A DNA stretch of 40,038 bases, from contig CAIOIJ010000060.1 of NCBI GenBank assembly GCA_903858325.1, positions 1 through 40,038 on the forward strand, written 5' to 3'. Positions 9,281 to 17,826 of the stretch are shown here, one piece after another. Both the position numbers and the translations under genes were made by a program. Origin of the DNA: an uncultured Actinomycetes bacterium. Lineage in GTDB: Bacteria; Actinomycetota; Actinomycetes; Nanopelagicales; Nanopelagicaceae. The notes beneath the pieces are model-generated. The model made no database searches, was not told the DNA's origin, and saw nothing but the letters and a program-made list of their open reading frames with translations. Position 1 is the first letter of the stretch, and every line of letters starts with the position of its first letter.

Positions 9281-10578
9281 CTAAATTCAGCTAAACCCTT
9301 TTCAGCTTCAGCAAGCCAGACACGTCGAGCAGCTGCAGATTCAAGGGCTTCTGCCGCTTTCTTTTCGTTTCCAGCCGCACTGGCTTTTGCCGCGACTTTC
9401 TCGTAATTTTCAATCGCATCGCTGAGTTGGCGAACAACTTCATTTGCACGGGCTTTGGCAGCTGGATCGGTTTTGCGCCAAACCTCAGCTTCGGCAGCTT
9501 TGATTGCCTCTTCAACAACGCGCACACGGGCATCAAGGGCGCTGCGCTTATCGCGATGCGTCATGCCAATCTTTTCCCATGAACGAAGGTGTTCACGTAG
9601 CGCGTTCTTAGCCTCTTTCAAATCCTTAATTGGAAGTAGCGCTTCGATAAGTGGAATCAGTTCTTCGCGCTTAGCAAGATTTGCCGACATCGTTACATCG
9701 CGCTTTTCGAGATCTGCAATCTTTGCGGTGAAGAACGCATCTTGTGACTTCTTGAATTTAGCCCACAACTTAGTGTCATCACTTGGCTTGCCGCGGCCCG
9801 CAGCTTTCCATTGATCCATCAAAGTTTTGAATGCTCGAGCAGTTGCAACCCAATCAGTTGATGTCGCGAGCGCTTCTGCTTGCGCAACAAGTGCCTTCTT
9901 TGTATCGGTAACTTTGCCCTGTGTTGCTTCAAGAGATGCAAAATGGGTTCGGCGACGCTTATCAAATTTGTTGCGTGAAGATGAGAATCTCTTCCAGAGA
10001 TCACCATCTGCTTTCTTATCTAAACGGGGAGCAAGTTTCCATTCATCGAGAAGTTGCTTGAGACGATCTCCCGTTACTTTCCAATTTTCAGATAGCGCCA
10101 AAGATTCTGCTTCGACGACAATCTTTTCTTTTTCTACAAGTATCTGCTCGCGGCGCGCATTCTTAGCTGCAGCTTCTGCAGCCTTCTTCGCCTCATAAGC
10201 TTCGCGATGACCTTCGATAAGTGGTTCGAGTTGTTCAACAGAAGTTGCAAGCGCCGCTAGATCGCCGACACCATTGAGTTCGCGTACTTGATCGCGCAGT
10301 TTCTTGACTGCAACGTGTGCATCGGATGGAACCATTGCGCCACTCTTGATGCGCGCTGCTAGAAGTGCAATTTCTCCTGCAACTAATTCAAATTTTCTTA
10401 CAAAATAGGCAAGCGCTTCTTCCGCGCTCTTTCCTGGATATGAACCAACAGCTTTCTCGCCATCTGGTGTACGTACATAAACCGTTCCATCTTCACCTAC
10501 TCGACCAAACTGTGCAGGATCTCCTATGAGTGCACTTGCAGCAGAGGGAGCAATTGATTGTGGATTGAAATCGGACAT
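9277..10578 (-). CDS. DUF349 repeat protein
   Basis: This 433-residue, highly charged, mostly helical protein contains three DUF349 helical repeats. Their markers are the WKLAP...DLWKRF...FDKRR unit (about residues 165-225), the WKAAGRGKPSDDTKLWAKF unit (about 240-300), and a degenerate third unit (LREHLRSWEKIGMTHRDKR). The C-terminus is rich in Ala, Lys and Glu and probably coiled-coil. The biochemical function is unknown. A DUF349 gene opposite rel is a recurrent actinobacterial arrangement, so a link to stringent or translation physiology is possible but unproven. The ATG at 10578 has a good upstream AAAGGAAC on the minus strand. The gene ends inside the rel stop. Confidence 0.9.
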   Translation of the reverse strand: MSDFNPQSIAPSAASALIGDPAQFGRVGEDGTVYVRTPDGEKAVGSYPGKSAEEALAYFVRKFELVAGEIALLAARIKSGAMVPSDAHVAVKKLRDQVRELNGVGDLAALATSVEQLEPLIEGHREAYEAKKAAEAAAKNARREQILVEKEKIVVEAESLALSENWKVTGDRLKQLLDEWKLAPRLDKKADGDLWKRFSSSRNKFDKRRRTHFASLEATQGKVTDTKKALVAQAEALATSTDWVATARAFKTLMDQWKAAGRGKPSDDTKLWAKFKKSQDAFFTAKIADLEKRDVTMSANLAKREELIPLIEALLPIKDLKEAKNALREHLRSWEKIGMTHRDKRSALDARVRVVEEAIKAAEAEVWRKTDPAAKARANEVVRQLSDAIENYEKVAAKASAAGNEKKAAEALESAAARRVWLAEAEKGLAEFS

Positions 10579-10776
10579 GGTCTATGTTCCTTTCAGCGCG
10601 GTGGTCTTGGTAAGACCTTCGCTATGGTTTCAACTCCTAAGACTCGAGCCCTAGGTAGCGGTGATGGATGAAGCGTTGTGAAGGGCTAAAAGGTACCCTG
10701 TCTCATGGGGTAAGCGTCAATCACCTCAACCTGACCAGATATTCACGCGTGATTTCGAGAGATTTAGGTGGCAGTA
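10579..10776. other. divergent intergenic region, DUF349 gene / MBL gene
   Basis: This 198-bp gap must hold the promoters of two divergent genes. It contains two short hairpin-capable inverted repeats: GGTCTT-GGT-AAGACC (10603-10617), which falls in the 5' region of the minus-strand DUF349 gene, and TACCC-N9-GGGTA (10694-10712). A TTGAAA-like -35 can be read on the minus strand upstream of the first repeat, but no good -10 goes with it. I see no tRNA or other recognisable RNA gene. The 60-codon open frame inside it (10668-10850) has no family features. Confidence 0.5.
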
Positions 10777-11460
10777 ATGCTTGTCGAAAGCTTTGCCGCA
10801 CCGATGTTTGCCACAAATACCTGGATTATCGCCCCTGCCCAGGGGAGTGAGTGCCTCATCTTTGATGCGGGAATGCCGGATACAACTTTGGAAGTTGCCG
10901 AAATTATTGAACGATTTAATCTCAAACCCGTTGCAATCATCGCAACTCATGGTCATTTAGACCATACATTCTCGATTCGTCCAGTAGCCGATGGTTATGC
11001 AATTCCTGCATATATACATAGTGAAGATCGGATTTTGTTAGAGCACCCAGAGCGCGCAATTAGCGCAGAATTTGCAGCGACATTGAACGATATGGACTTT
11101 ATTGAACCTGCCAATGTTAGAGAATTGCGCAATGGCGATCAGATTGAAATTATCGGCATGAAGGTGCAAGCCATTCACGCTCCTGGACATACACGTGGTT
11201 CGATGATTTTCACTATCGATAATGAGATATTGGTAAGCGGGGATGTTCTCTTTGCTGGTTCGATTGGTCGCACCGATCTACCGACTGGTTCCTCTAAAGA
11301 TATGGAAGAAAGTTTGAGAAATAGAATTTTGCCACTCGATGATTCTTTGAGAGTGCTGCCAGGCCATGGAGGCGAGACCACAATTGGTCACGAACGTCGT
11401 ACAAATCCCTACTTGAAAAACTTTGCACAACCTTCGAGTAAGAACAGAGGGCGCTTCTAA
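10777..11460 (+). CDS. MBL-fold hydrolase (glyoxalase II-like)
   Basis: This metallo-beta-lactamase-fold hydrolase of about 227 residues belongs to the glyoxalase II-like/YcbL group. It has the metal-binding HGHLDH at residues 58-63, then HAPGHTRGS, a bridging Asp in LVSGDVLFAGSIGRTD, and the last metal His in LPGHGGET. The substrate cannot be fixed from sequence; a thioester such as an acyl-glutathione analogue is one possibility. I chose the ATG at 10777 because AGGTGG lies 5 nt upstream and the family starts at this point; a GTG at 10768 is the alternative. The MBL-hisS neighbourhood is conserved in Actinobacteria. hisS begins immediately after its stop codon. Confidence 0.88.
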   Translation: MLVESFAAPMFATNTWIIAPAQGSECLIFDAGMPDTTLEVAEIIERFNLKPVAIIATHGHLDHTFSIRPVADGYAIPAYIHSEDRILLEHPERAISAEFAATLNDMDFIEPANVRELRNGDQIEIIGMKVQAIHAPGHTRGSMIFTIDNEILVSGDVLFAGSIGRTDLPTGSSKDMEESLRNRILPLDDSLRVLPGHGGETTIGHERRTNPYLKNFAQPSSKNRGRF

Positions 11461-12711
11461 ATGAAGAAAGAAAAGATTCAAGCCCCAAAGGGAGTGAGTG
11501 AATATGTACCTCCCCAATCTAGAGAATTCGAATGGGTTCGTGAATCCCTCATAGCACCAGCTCGTCTTGCGGGTTATGCCTTGATGGAGCTGCCGGTTTT
11601 TGAAGATACTCAACTCTTTACACGCGGCGTTGGCGAATCTACTGATGTAGTGAGCAAAGAGATGTACACCTTCGAAGATCGCGGGGGTCGATCAATTACT
11701 TTGCGTCCCGAAGGTACCGCAGGTGTAATGCGCGCGGTGATAGAACATAATTTGGATCGCGGTCAACTGCCAGTCAAAGTTTGGTATTCGGGAGCTTTCT
11801 TTCGCGCAGAGCGACCACAAGCTGGACGTTACAGACAGTTCTATCAAGTAGGTATTGAAGCAATCGGTGTGGATGATTCTGCAATTGATGCAGAAGTTAT
11901 TGCAATCGCGGATCAAGGTTTCAAATCTCTAGGACTCAGACGCTATAGATTAGAAATCACATCCTTAGGTGATAGCGCATCGCGCAGTGCTCACCGAATT
12001 GAACTCGATAAATACATTGCAACTCTTGATTTAGATGAAGCCACTTCTGCAAGAGCTAAAATCAATCCACTTCGACTCTTTGATGATAAACGTGACGAAA
12101 TGAAAAAACTTATGGCAAAGGCGCCTTTGCTCATGGATTTCCTCTCGGAGCAATCCCATAGACAATTTAGTGAAGTTCAAGATCACTTGAACCGACTTGG
12201 AATCTCTTTTGTAATCAATCCCCACATGGTGCGCGGCCTTGATTACTACACGGGCACAACTTTTGAATTCATTCATGAAGATCTCGGCGCCCAGTCAGGT
12301 ATCGGCGGCGGCGGACGTTACGACGGCCTCATGGAGCAATTGGGAGGTCAAGCACTTTCCGGAATAGGTTTCGGTTTAGGTGTCGACCGAGCGCTTCTGG
12401 CTGCGCGAGCCGAAGGTGTGATTCCAAATGATGCATTTACTTCTGAATTATTTATTATTCCATTAGGGGAAAAAGCGAAGAGTGAAGCACTCGTTGTAGC
12501 AACGGCATTGCGTGGCCATGGGCACGTTGTTGAAATTGCATTTGGTGAGCGGGCTCTCAAAGGCGCTATGAAAGCTGCCGATAAGAGTGGTTCCAAATAT
12601 GTCATTGTTCTCGGTGATACTGAACTCGCATCAGGAGTTATTGAACTCAAAGAGATGTCTAGCGGAGTTTCAAAATCAGTTACGATTAGCGCCTTACACG
12701 AAGCGCTCTAA
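11461..12711 (+). CDS. hisS: histidyl-tRNA synthetase
   Basis: HisRS is a class II aminoacyl-tRNA synthetase that charges tRNA-His. The 416-residue protein has motif 1 near the N-terminus ([18 protein letters not shown]), motif 2 ([23 protein letters not shown]), the histidine-specific motifs [14 protein letters not shown] and [11 protein letters not shown], motif 3 ([13 protein letters not shown]), and a C-terminal anticodon-binding domain. Its ATG directly abuts the TAA of the MBL gene, with a GAGGG Shine-Dalgarno about 9 nt upstream inside that gene. Confidence 0.97.
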   Translation: MKKEKIQAPKGVSEYVPPQSREFEWVRESLIAPARLAGYALMELPVFEDTQLFTRGVGESTDVVSKEMYTFEDRGGRSITLRPEGTAGVMRAVIEHNLDRGQLPVKVWYSGAFFRAERPQAGRYRQFYQVGIEAIGVDDSAIDAEVIAIADQGFKSLGLRRYRLEITSLGDSASRSAHRIELDKYIATLDLDEATSARAKINPLRLFDDKRDEMKKLMAKAPLLMDFLSEQSHRQFSEVQDHLNRLGISFVINPHMVRGLDYYTGTTFEFIHEDLGAQSGIGGGGRYDGLMEQLGGQALSGIGFGLGVDRALLAARAEGVIPNDAFTSELFIIPLGEKAKSEALVVATALRGHGHVVEIAFGERALKGAMKAADKSGSKYVIVLGDTELASGVIELKEMSSGVSKSVTISALHEAL

Positions 12712-12740
12712 AACCACTGATCGGAAATGTTGAATCCATA

Positions 12741-14480
12741 ATGATGAGAACACATGGCGCAGGCACTCTGCGCAAAAGCGATGCTGGCAAGGTTGTAACT
12801 CTTGCAGGTTGGGTTTCACGTCGACGCGATCATGGTGGTGTGGCATTTATTGATTTCCGTGATGCAACTGGTTGGGTGCAAGTTGTAATTCGCGACGAAG
12901 TAATGGCTGGCTCACTGCGTGCTGAATGGTGTCTGCAAATTACGGGAGAAGTCGTTGCTCGTCCCAGCGGTAATGAAAATGCTGGCGTTGATACAGGCGA
13001 AATCGAAGTGATGGGCGATGCCATTGTTGTACTGAGTGAATCTGCGCCACTTCCATTTCCAATCGACAGTGGTGACGATGCCGATATCAACGAAGAAGTT
13101 CGTTTAAAATATCGCTATCTCGATCTACGCCGCGAAAAACCAGCTGCCAATCTGCGTCTTCGTTCGAAAGTGACTTCAACTATTCGTTCGGTGATGGATT
13201 CGGAAGAATTTCTAGAGATTGAGACGCCTTATTTGACGCGTTCAACACCTGAAGGTGCGCGCGATTTTCTAGTTCCCGTACGCCTGCAACCAGGTAGCTG
13301 GTATGCCCTTCCTCAATCACCACAACTTTTCAAGCAATTGCTCATGGTTGCCGGAATGGAAAAGTATTATCAAATCGCACGCTGTTTCCGCGATGAAGAT
13401 TTTCGTGCAGATCGCCAACCGGAATTTACCCAATTGGATATTGAAATGTCTTTTATCGATCAAGAGGATATTTTGGCAGTTGCTGAAAAGATCGTTGCAA
13501 AGATTTGGAAGGAAGTAGCTCACTACGAGATCCCACTGCCGTTGAAACGAATGACGTATGCCGATGCAATGCAGGATTACGGTTCAGATAAACCCGATTT
13601 ACGTTTTGATCTCAAACTTCAAGAGCTCACTGCTTTCTTTGCGCAGACTCCATTTAGAGTTTTTCAAGCACCATATGTAGGCGCTGTAATCATGCCAGGG
13701 GGCGCCAATTCTGCGCGCCGCGAACTCGATGCTTGGCAAGATTGGGCAAAAGCGCGTGGCGCAAAAGGACTTGCATATATTTTGGTCAACGAAGATGCAA
13801 CATTGGGCGGCCCTGTTGCGAAGAACCTTTCCGAGCAAGAGCAGGGATCTATCGTTGCAACTGTTGGCGCTGTGCCAGGGGATGCGATTTTCTTTGCAGC
13901 GGGAGAGCGCACCGCTTCGCTCAATCTTTTAGGTGCAGTGCGCTTGGAGATTGGAAAACGTTGCAATTTGATTCCCGAAGGTCAATGGGAATTCTTATGG
14001 GTTGTCGATGCACCAATGTTTGAACCAACCGATAATGGTGGCTGGACCGCGGTCCATCATCCATTTACTGGCCCAAAGCCAGAGTTCGCTACAACATTTG
14101 CGCAGGATCCAGCCAATGCTCTTGCATACGCATATGACATTGTTCTCAACGGAACCGAATTAGGCGGCGGATCTATTCGTATCCACGACCGTCAAATTCA
14201 AAAAGATGTTTTCTCTGTCATCGGACTCAGCGACGAAGAAGCTGCAAGCAAATTTGGGTTCTTGCTCGAGGCTTTCAATTATGGTCCACCACCTCACGGA
14301 GGCATTGCTCTTGGCTTAGATCGCGTCTGTGCACTTTTATCTGGCTCAGATTCAATCCGCGAAGTGATTGCATTTCCTAAAACGGCAAGTGGAGGAGATC
14401 CACTAACCGGTGCACCTACCCCTATTACCCCTGCGCAACGAAAAGAGAGCGGCATAGATGGCGCTCCGAAGGGAAGTTAG
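12741..14480 (+). CDS. aspS: aspartyl-tRNA synthetase
   Basis: AspRS is a bacterial-type class II synthetase. The 579-residue product has an N-terminal OB-fold anticodon-binding domain ([20 protein letters not shown]), the catalytic core with the flipping loop [14 protein letters not shown], motif 2 ([21 protein letters not shown]), an inserted GAD domain (about residues 300-410), and motif 3 ([15 protein letters not shown]). Whether it is discriminating, or also charges tRNA-Asn, cannot be told here. The start is ATG 12741 or the adjacent ATG 12744; no clear ribosome site separates them. The stop lies 13 nt before the preferred start of the next gene. Confidence 0.97.
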   Translation: MMRTHGAGTLRKSDAGKVVTLAGWVSRRRDHGGVAFIDFRDATGWVQVVIRDEVMAGSLRAEWCLQITGEVVARPSGNENAGVDTGEIEVMGDAIVVLSESAPLPFPIDSGDDADINEEVRLKYRYLDLRREKPAANLRLRSKVTSTIRSVMDSEEFLEIETPYLTRSTPEGARDFLVPVRLQPGSWYALPQSPQLFKQLLMVAGMEKYYQIARCFRDEDFRADRQPEFTQLDIEMSFIDQEDILAVAEKIVAKIWKEVAHYEIPLPLKRMTYADAMQDYGSDKPDLRFDLKLQELTAFFAQTPFRVFQAPYVGAVIMPGGANSARRELDAWQDWAKARGAKGLAYILVNEDATLGGPVAKNLSEQEQGSIVATVGAVPGDAIFFAAGERTASLNLLGAVRLEIGKRCNLIPEGQWEFLWVVDAPMFEPTDNGGWTAVHHPFTGPKPEFATTFAQDPANALAYAYDIVLNGTELGGGSIRIHDRQIQKDVFSVIGLSDEEAASKFGFLLEAFNYGPPPHGGIALGLDRVCALLSGSDSIREVIAFPKTASGGDPLTGAPTPITPAQRKESGIDGAPKGS

Positions 14481-14493
14481 AGAGAATTCGCGG

Positions 14494-15135
14494 GTGAAAA
14501 AATCACTGGCACTATTTCTAGCTCCACTCTTTTTACTCACTAGCTGTGGAGCGCAATCACAAATATATGCCGCATCGAAGGGCGAAGGCGTTTACTTCTC
14601 GGTTCCTCTGAAATGGCATGGAATCAGTAATGCAACCTTAGATAAATTTGAACGCGGTAGCGCTCAGGGCGCAGCAGTTGAGCGACAAGCGTTAGTGACG
14701 TGGCAAGTAGCGTATTCAACAAATACTAAAGTAAAAGCTTCCGAAATTTTCAGTATTGATGCACCAAAGAAGCCTCTTGCTTTCGCAAGGGTTCGAAACT
14801 TGTCGGCAGATGAAATCAATGCAGTTTCATATAACGTATTGCGCGATGTGATAGTTCCATTGTCTCAATGGGTTAGTAGTCCAACTTCTGATACTCCACA
14901 GTTTGATATTTATGATGATTACGAAGTTGTCGAAAAAGGAGCGCGCGGGGTACGCACAATTTTTACTTTCACCCATAAAGGTGTCGCTCAAACAATAGAT
15001 CAAACAGCGATGGTCTCGGCAGATCATTCCAAGATATATCTCTTCATAATTAGATGCACTAACGCTTGCTACACAAAGAATGAAAAATTGATGACTAAGA
15101 TTTCCAATTCATTTACCGTAAGGGGAGCCAAATGA
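14494..15135 (+). CDS. small lipoprotein, unknown function
   Basis: I do not recognise a named family. From the GTG at 14494 the product (213 aa) begins VKKSLALFLAPLFLLTSC, a classic lipoprotein signal peptide with lipobox LTSC and lipidated Cys18, so it should sit on the outer face of the cytoplasmic membrane. The longer frame from ATG 14458 would put a charged stretch ahead of the signal peptide and overlap aspS, so I reject it. The mature part begins with a FSVPLKWHG segment and ends with a Cys-x3-Cys turn followed by KISNSF; this outline resembles PsbP/Mog1-like lipoprotein domains, but that is inference. The stop overlaps the start of the FtsH-like protease as ATGA, so the two are translationally coupled and may work together. 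Confidence 0.75.
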   Translation: MKKSLALFLAPLFLLTSCGAQSQIYAASKGEGVYFSVPLKWHGISNATLDKFERGSAQGAAVERQALVTWQVAYSTNTKVKASEIFSIDAPKKPLAFARVRNLSADEINAVSYNVLRDVIVPLSQWVSSPTSDTPQFDIYDDYEVVEKGARGVRTIFTFTHKGVAQTIDQTAMVSADHSKIYLFIIRCTNACYTKNEKLMTKISNSFTVRGAK

Positions 15136-17393
15136 GTGAGCTAGAGAATAGTTCCGGTAGAAAACGCGATACAGATCGCAAAACTCGCATCCACCTCTCC
15201 TTCTACGATCGCACAAAATTCTTTCTTCTATTCGCCGTAACCTTTCTTATCCTTGTCTGGTCTAACTTGGCAGATAACCCGATTCTTACACTGAGCGATA
15301 GTGTCAAGAATGTTGCTTCCAGTAAGAGTTGGTTACTTGTACTAGTTGTCATTGAAGTTGTGCGACAGGTTCATTTTGCTCTCGCCGAAATTCTTGCTCC
15401 GTATCATGGTTTGTGGCAGCGCTATTTTTCTTTTGTAGATCGTCAATTACATCGCCTCAGCGATTGGACTCGATTTAGATTATCGCGCGTTATCAAATGG
15501 GTTCTCTTTGTTGTGCTACTTGCCGTTGTTCTAGGTGCAATCTACAAAGAGACACCTGTTCGGGCGCTTTTCCTAGCTCCAAAAGCGCTCTATAGCGCGC
15601 TACCTATGCTTGGACAATTGCTCTTTGCAGTCTTCTTCGTAGTAATCCAGTTTGCTGCAATCTTTTGGTTCCTCAGTCGCGGTGGAGTAGATACCTATTT
15701 CCCAGACGACATCCGCACGCGATTTACCGATGTGTGGGGACAAGATCACGTGCTCAATCGAATTCGAGAGAACTTACTATTTTTAGAAAAGCCTGAAGAG
15801 ATTGAAAAGCATGGTGGTTATGTCCCAGGTGGAATTCTTTTGTGGGGACCTCCAGGTACTGGTAAAACTCTCATGGCTGAATCAATGGCGGGGGAGACTG
15901 GTAAGCCCTTTGTATTTGTCGATCCCGGTGCATTTACGAATATGTTTATGGGCGTCGGAGTTTTGAAAGTAAAGGGACTCTTTAGAAAATTACGTAAGCT
16001 CGCACTCCGCTACGGTGGAGTCGTTGTATTTTTTGATGAAGCTGATTCACTAGGAAATCGCGGGATTGTTTCATCGGGTGGGCAACAACGATTTACTAAT
16101 GCGCCGACACCGGGTGTGTTTGGCGATGCCTGTCATGGTGGCGCCTACCTTTCACCAACATCTGCCGCCGCTTTAGTTCACGAAAAATTTGTAATGGGTG
16201 GAGCTGCAGGTGGTGGTGGTGGCGGAACTGGAACACTGCAAGCCCTTCTCACAGAACTATCTGGCCTTAAGAAACCGCGTGGATTTTTCAATCGCATTGT
16301 GAGGCGGACCTTAGGAATGCGTCCTAAGAATCCACCTAAATATCGCATCCTCGTTGTTATGGCGACAAATATGCCAGAAGCACTCGATGAAGCTCTTCTT
16401 CGACCTGGTCGAATCGATCGTATGTATCGCGTTGGTTATCCAAGCAAAGCTGGACGCATCCGAACATATGAAGGTTATTTAGCAAAGGTATCGCATTCAC
16501 TAACTGCATCAGAGATTGATAAGTTAGCAACGATTACGCCATATGCAACGGGTGCGACAATCAAAGACACAATCAATGAGGCCCTTATTTTTGCTATTCG
16601 CAATGGACGCAATTCAATCGAATGGGCCGATGTCGTAAAGGCAAAGCAACAAAAAGAGCTTGGACCATCTGAAGACGTTGAATATATCGAGCGCGAAAGA
16701 CATGCAGTTGCAGTTCACGAAGCTTGCCATGCAGTGATGGCGCATCGCGTCCGACAACATATGGCAATCGACTTGGCAACTATTGAGAAAGGTTCTGATT
16801 ACTTGGGAATGGTTGCAAGTATTCCGCCCGATGATCAGTTCACTCGATGGCGCACAGAGTACGAGTCAGATATTTTGGTCTCGCTTGCATCTCTTGCGGG
16901 AGAACGCATGTTCTTCGATGGTGATAATTCGTCGGGTGTTTCAGGTGATCTTGAGAGTGCAACAACTATTGCATCTCTCATGGAAGGTCACTGGGGAATG
17001 GGATCCACTATCTCTTCACATGCAAGTAATCGCCGATTTGAAGTTGGCGCACCTGGTGGTGGCAAAGGTAAAGATGACACTGCCAAGCAGATCCGATTAG
17101 CGCTCAGTGATCGCATTGAAGATAATCTCACCGGTCTACTTGCAAAAGCTGAAGAGATATTGATTGCAAATCGCAAAGAAGTTCTTTCCCTGGCGCATGC
17201 ACTTGAGACGCATAAAACTATGAGTGGTGAAGATGTGGCAGCAGTAATTGATGGGACTCAAGGAGCGCTCGTCGACGGGCGTCCATATCTCGATAGCAAT
17301 CTGCAGGAAAAAATTGAGGAATATCACGTGGCATCATTGGTCGCGCATCGCGAACATCGAACCCCTGACGTTGCTCTACCGATAATCGCCTAG
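15132..17393 (+). CDS. divergent FtsH-like membrane AAA metalloprotease
   Basis: The 753-residue protein has FtsH-type architecture. Four predicted membrane segments (about residues 30-50, 68-90, 118-138, 155-178) precede an AAA domain with Walker A GPPGTGKT at 239-246, a pore-loop FMG in TNMFMGVG (FVG in FtsH), Walker B Asp302-Glu303, sensor 1 ATNMPEALDEALL, and the second-region arginines RPGRIDR. An M41 protease domain follows, with HEACH at 529-533 and the third zinc ligand Asp606 in SGDLESA, 73 residues on, the same spacing as I recall for canonical FtsH. Both activities look intact. Unusual features are a Gly-rich insertion (about 312-375) and a second basic insertion (about 385-415) between Walker B and sensor 1. 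FtsH normally has two membrane helices. AGGGGAG at 15121-15127 serves the ATG, which overlaps the lipoprotein stop. Confidence 0.88.
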   Translation: MSELENSSGRKRDTDRKTRIHLSFYDRTKFFLLFAVTFLILVWSNLADNPILTLSDSVKNVASSKSWLLVLVVIEVVRQVHFALAEILAPYHGLWQRYFSFVDRQLHRLSDWTRFRLSRVIKWVLFVVLLAVVLGAIYKETPVRALFLAPKALYSALPMLGQLLFAVFFVVIQFAAIFWFLSRGGVDTYFPDDIRTRFTDVWGQDHVLNRIRENLLFLEKPEEIEKHGGYVPGGILLWGPPGTGKTLMAESMAGETGKPFVFVDPGAFTNMFMGVGVLKVKGLFRKLRKLALRYGGVVVFFDEADSLGNRGIVSSGGQQRFTNAPTPGVFGDACHGGAYLSPTSAAALVHEKFVMGGAAGGGGGGTGTLQALLTELSGLKKPRGFFNRIVRRTLGMRPKNPPKYRILVVMATNMPEALDEALLRPGRIDRMYRVGYPSKAGRIRTYEGYLAKVSHSLTASEIDKLATITPYATGATIKDTINEALIFAIRNGRNSIEWADVVKAKQQKELGPSEDVEYIERERHAVAVHEACHAVMAHRVRQHMAIDLATIEKGSDYLGMVASIPPDDQFTRWRTEYESDILVSLASLAGERMFFDGDNSSGVSGDLESATTIASLMEGHWGMGSTISSHASNRRFEVGAPGGGKGKDDTAKQIRLALSDRIEDNLTGLLAKAEEILIANRKEVLSLAHALETHKTMSGEDVAAVIDGTQGALVDGRPYLDSNLQEKIEEYHVASLVAHREHRTPDVALPIIA

Positions 17394-17422
17394 TTCACGC
17401 CTGATTTCAGGTAGGCTGACGC

Positions 17423-17428
17423 TATAAC
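17423..17428 (+). promoter_or_regulatory. candidate -10 for the DUF948 gene
   Basis: TATAAC lies in the 58-nt gap after the FtsH-like gene and would start transcription near 17435, just before a strong GGGAGGTGA Shine-Dalgarno at 17440-17448. No clear -35 is visible, so read-through from upstream remains possible. Confidence 0.35.
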
Positions 17429-17451
17429 GCGAAAGCAGAGGGAGGTGAATT

Positions 17452-17817
17452 ATGGGTCCAGGAGGCATTGCAACAATCATTGCCGCTTGCTCATTACTCG
17501 TCATCGCCACAGCAATTAGCTATGCGGTGATTCGAGTCGGTCGATTTATTGATGAGGCGAAACTTTCGCTCAAAACAATGACAGATGAGACGGCGCCATT
17601 AATCGAAGAGGTTCACACAACAGTCACTTTGGTCAATGGACCATTGCATAGTTTGAACCGCGTAACAAAAAATATTGAAGATATCTCCAATAAAGTATCG
17701 GATACAACTTCGAGTTTTATGGATAAAGGTGGACCAGCACTTAAAGTTGCAGGCGCGCTATTGAGCGCTGCGCAGATGAGCAAAGGACGCTCAAAAAAGA
17801 AGAAGAAGGCTGAGTGA
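17452..17817 (+). CDS. DUF948 membrane protein
   Basis: The 121-residue product has a single N-terminal membrane helix (about residues 5-27), an amphipathic helical stretch typical of DUF948 (ETAPLIEEVHTTVTLVNGP, then a VTKNIEDISNKVSD-type segment), and a very basic Lys/Arg C-terminal tail. Members of the family are membrane-anchored helical proteins of unknown function. In Actinobacteria such a gene commonly lies just upstream of alaS, as it does here. The Shine-Dalgarno GGGAGGTGA, 6 nt from the ATG, is the strongest in the window, suggesting efficient translation. Confidence 0.85.
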   Translation: MGPGGIATIIAACSLLVIATAISYAVIRVGRFIDEAKLSLKTMTDETAPLIEEVHTTVTLVNGPLHSLNRVTKNIEDISNKVSDTTSSFMDKGGPALKVAGALLSAAQMSKGRSKKKKKAE

Positions 17818-17826
17818 CACCTCCCT

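Noticed and set aside
10668-10850. 60-codon frame in the DUF349/MBL gap
   Set aside because: No start context, no conserved features, and it runs into the MBL gene in another frame.
14458-14493. ATG 14458 as start of the lipoprotein
   Set aside because: It adds a charged 12-residue stretch before a well-formed signal peptide that starts at GTG 14494.
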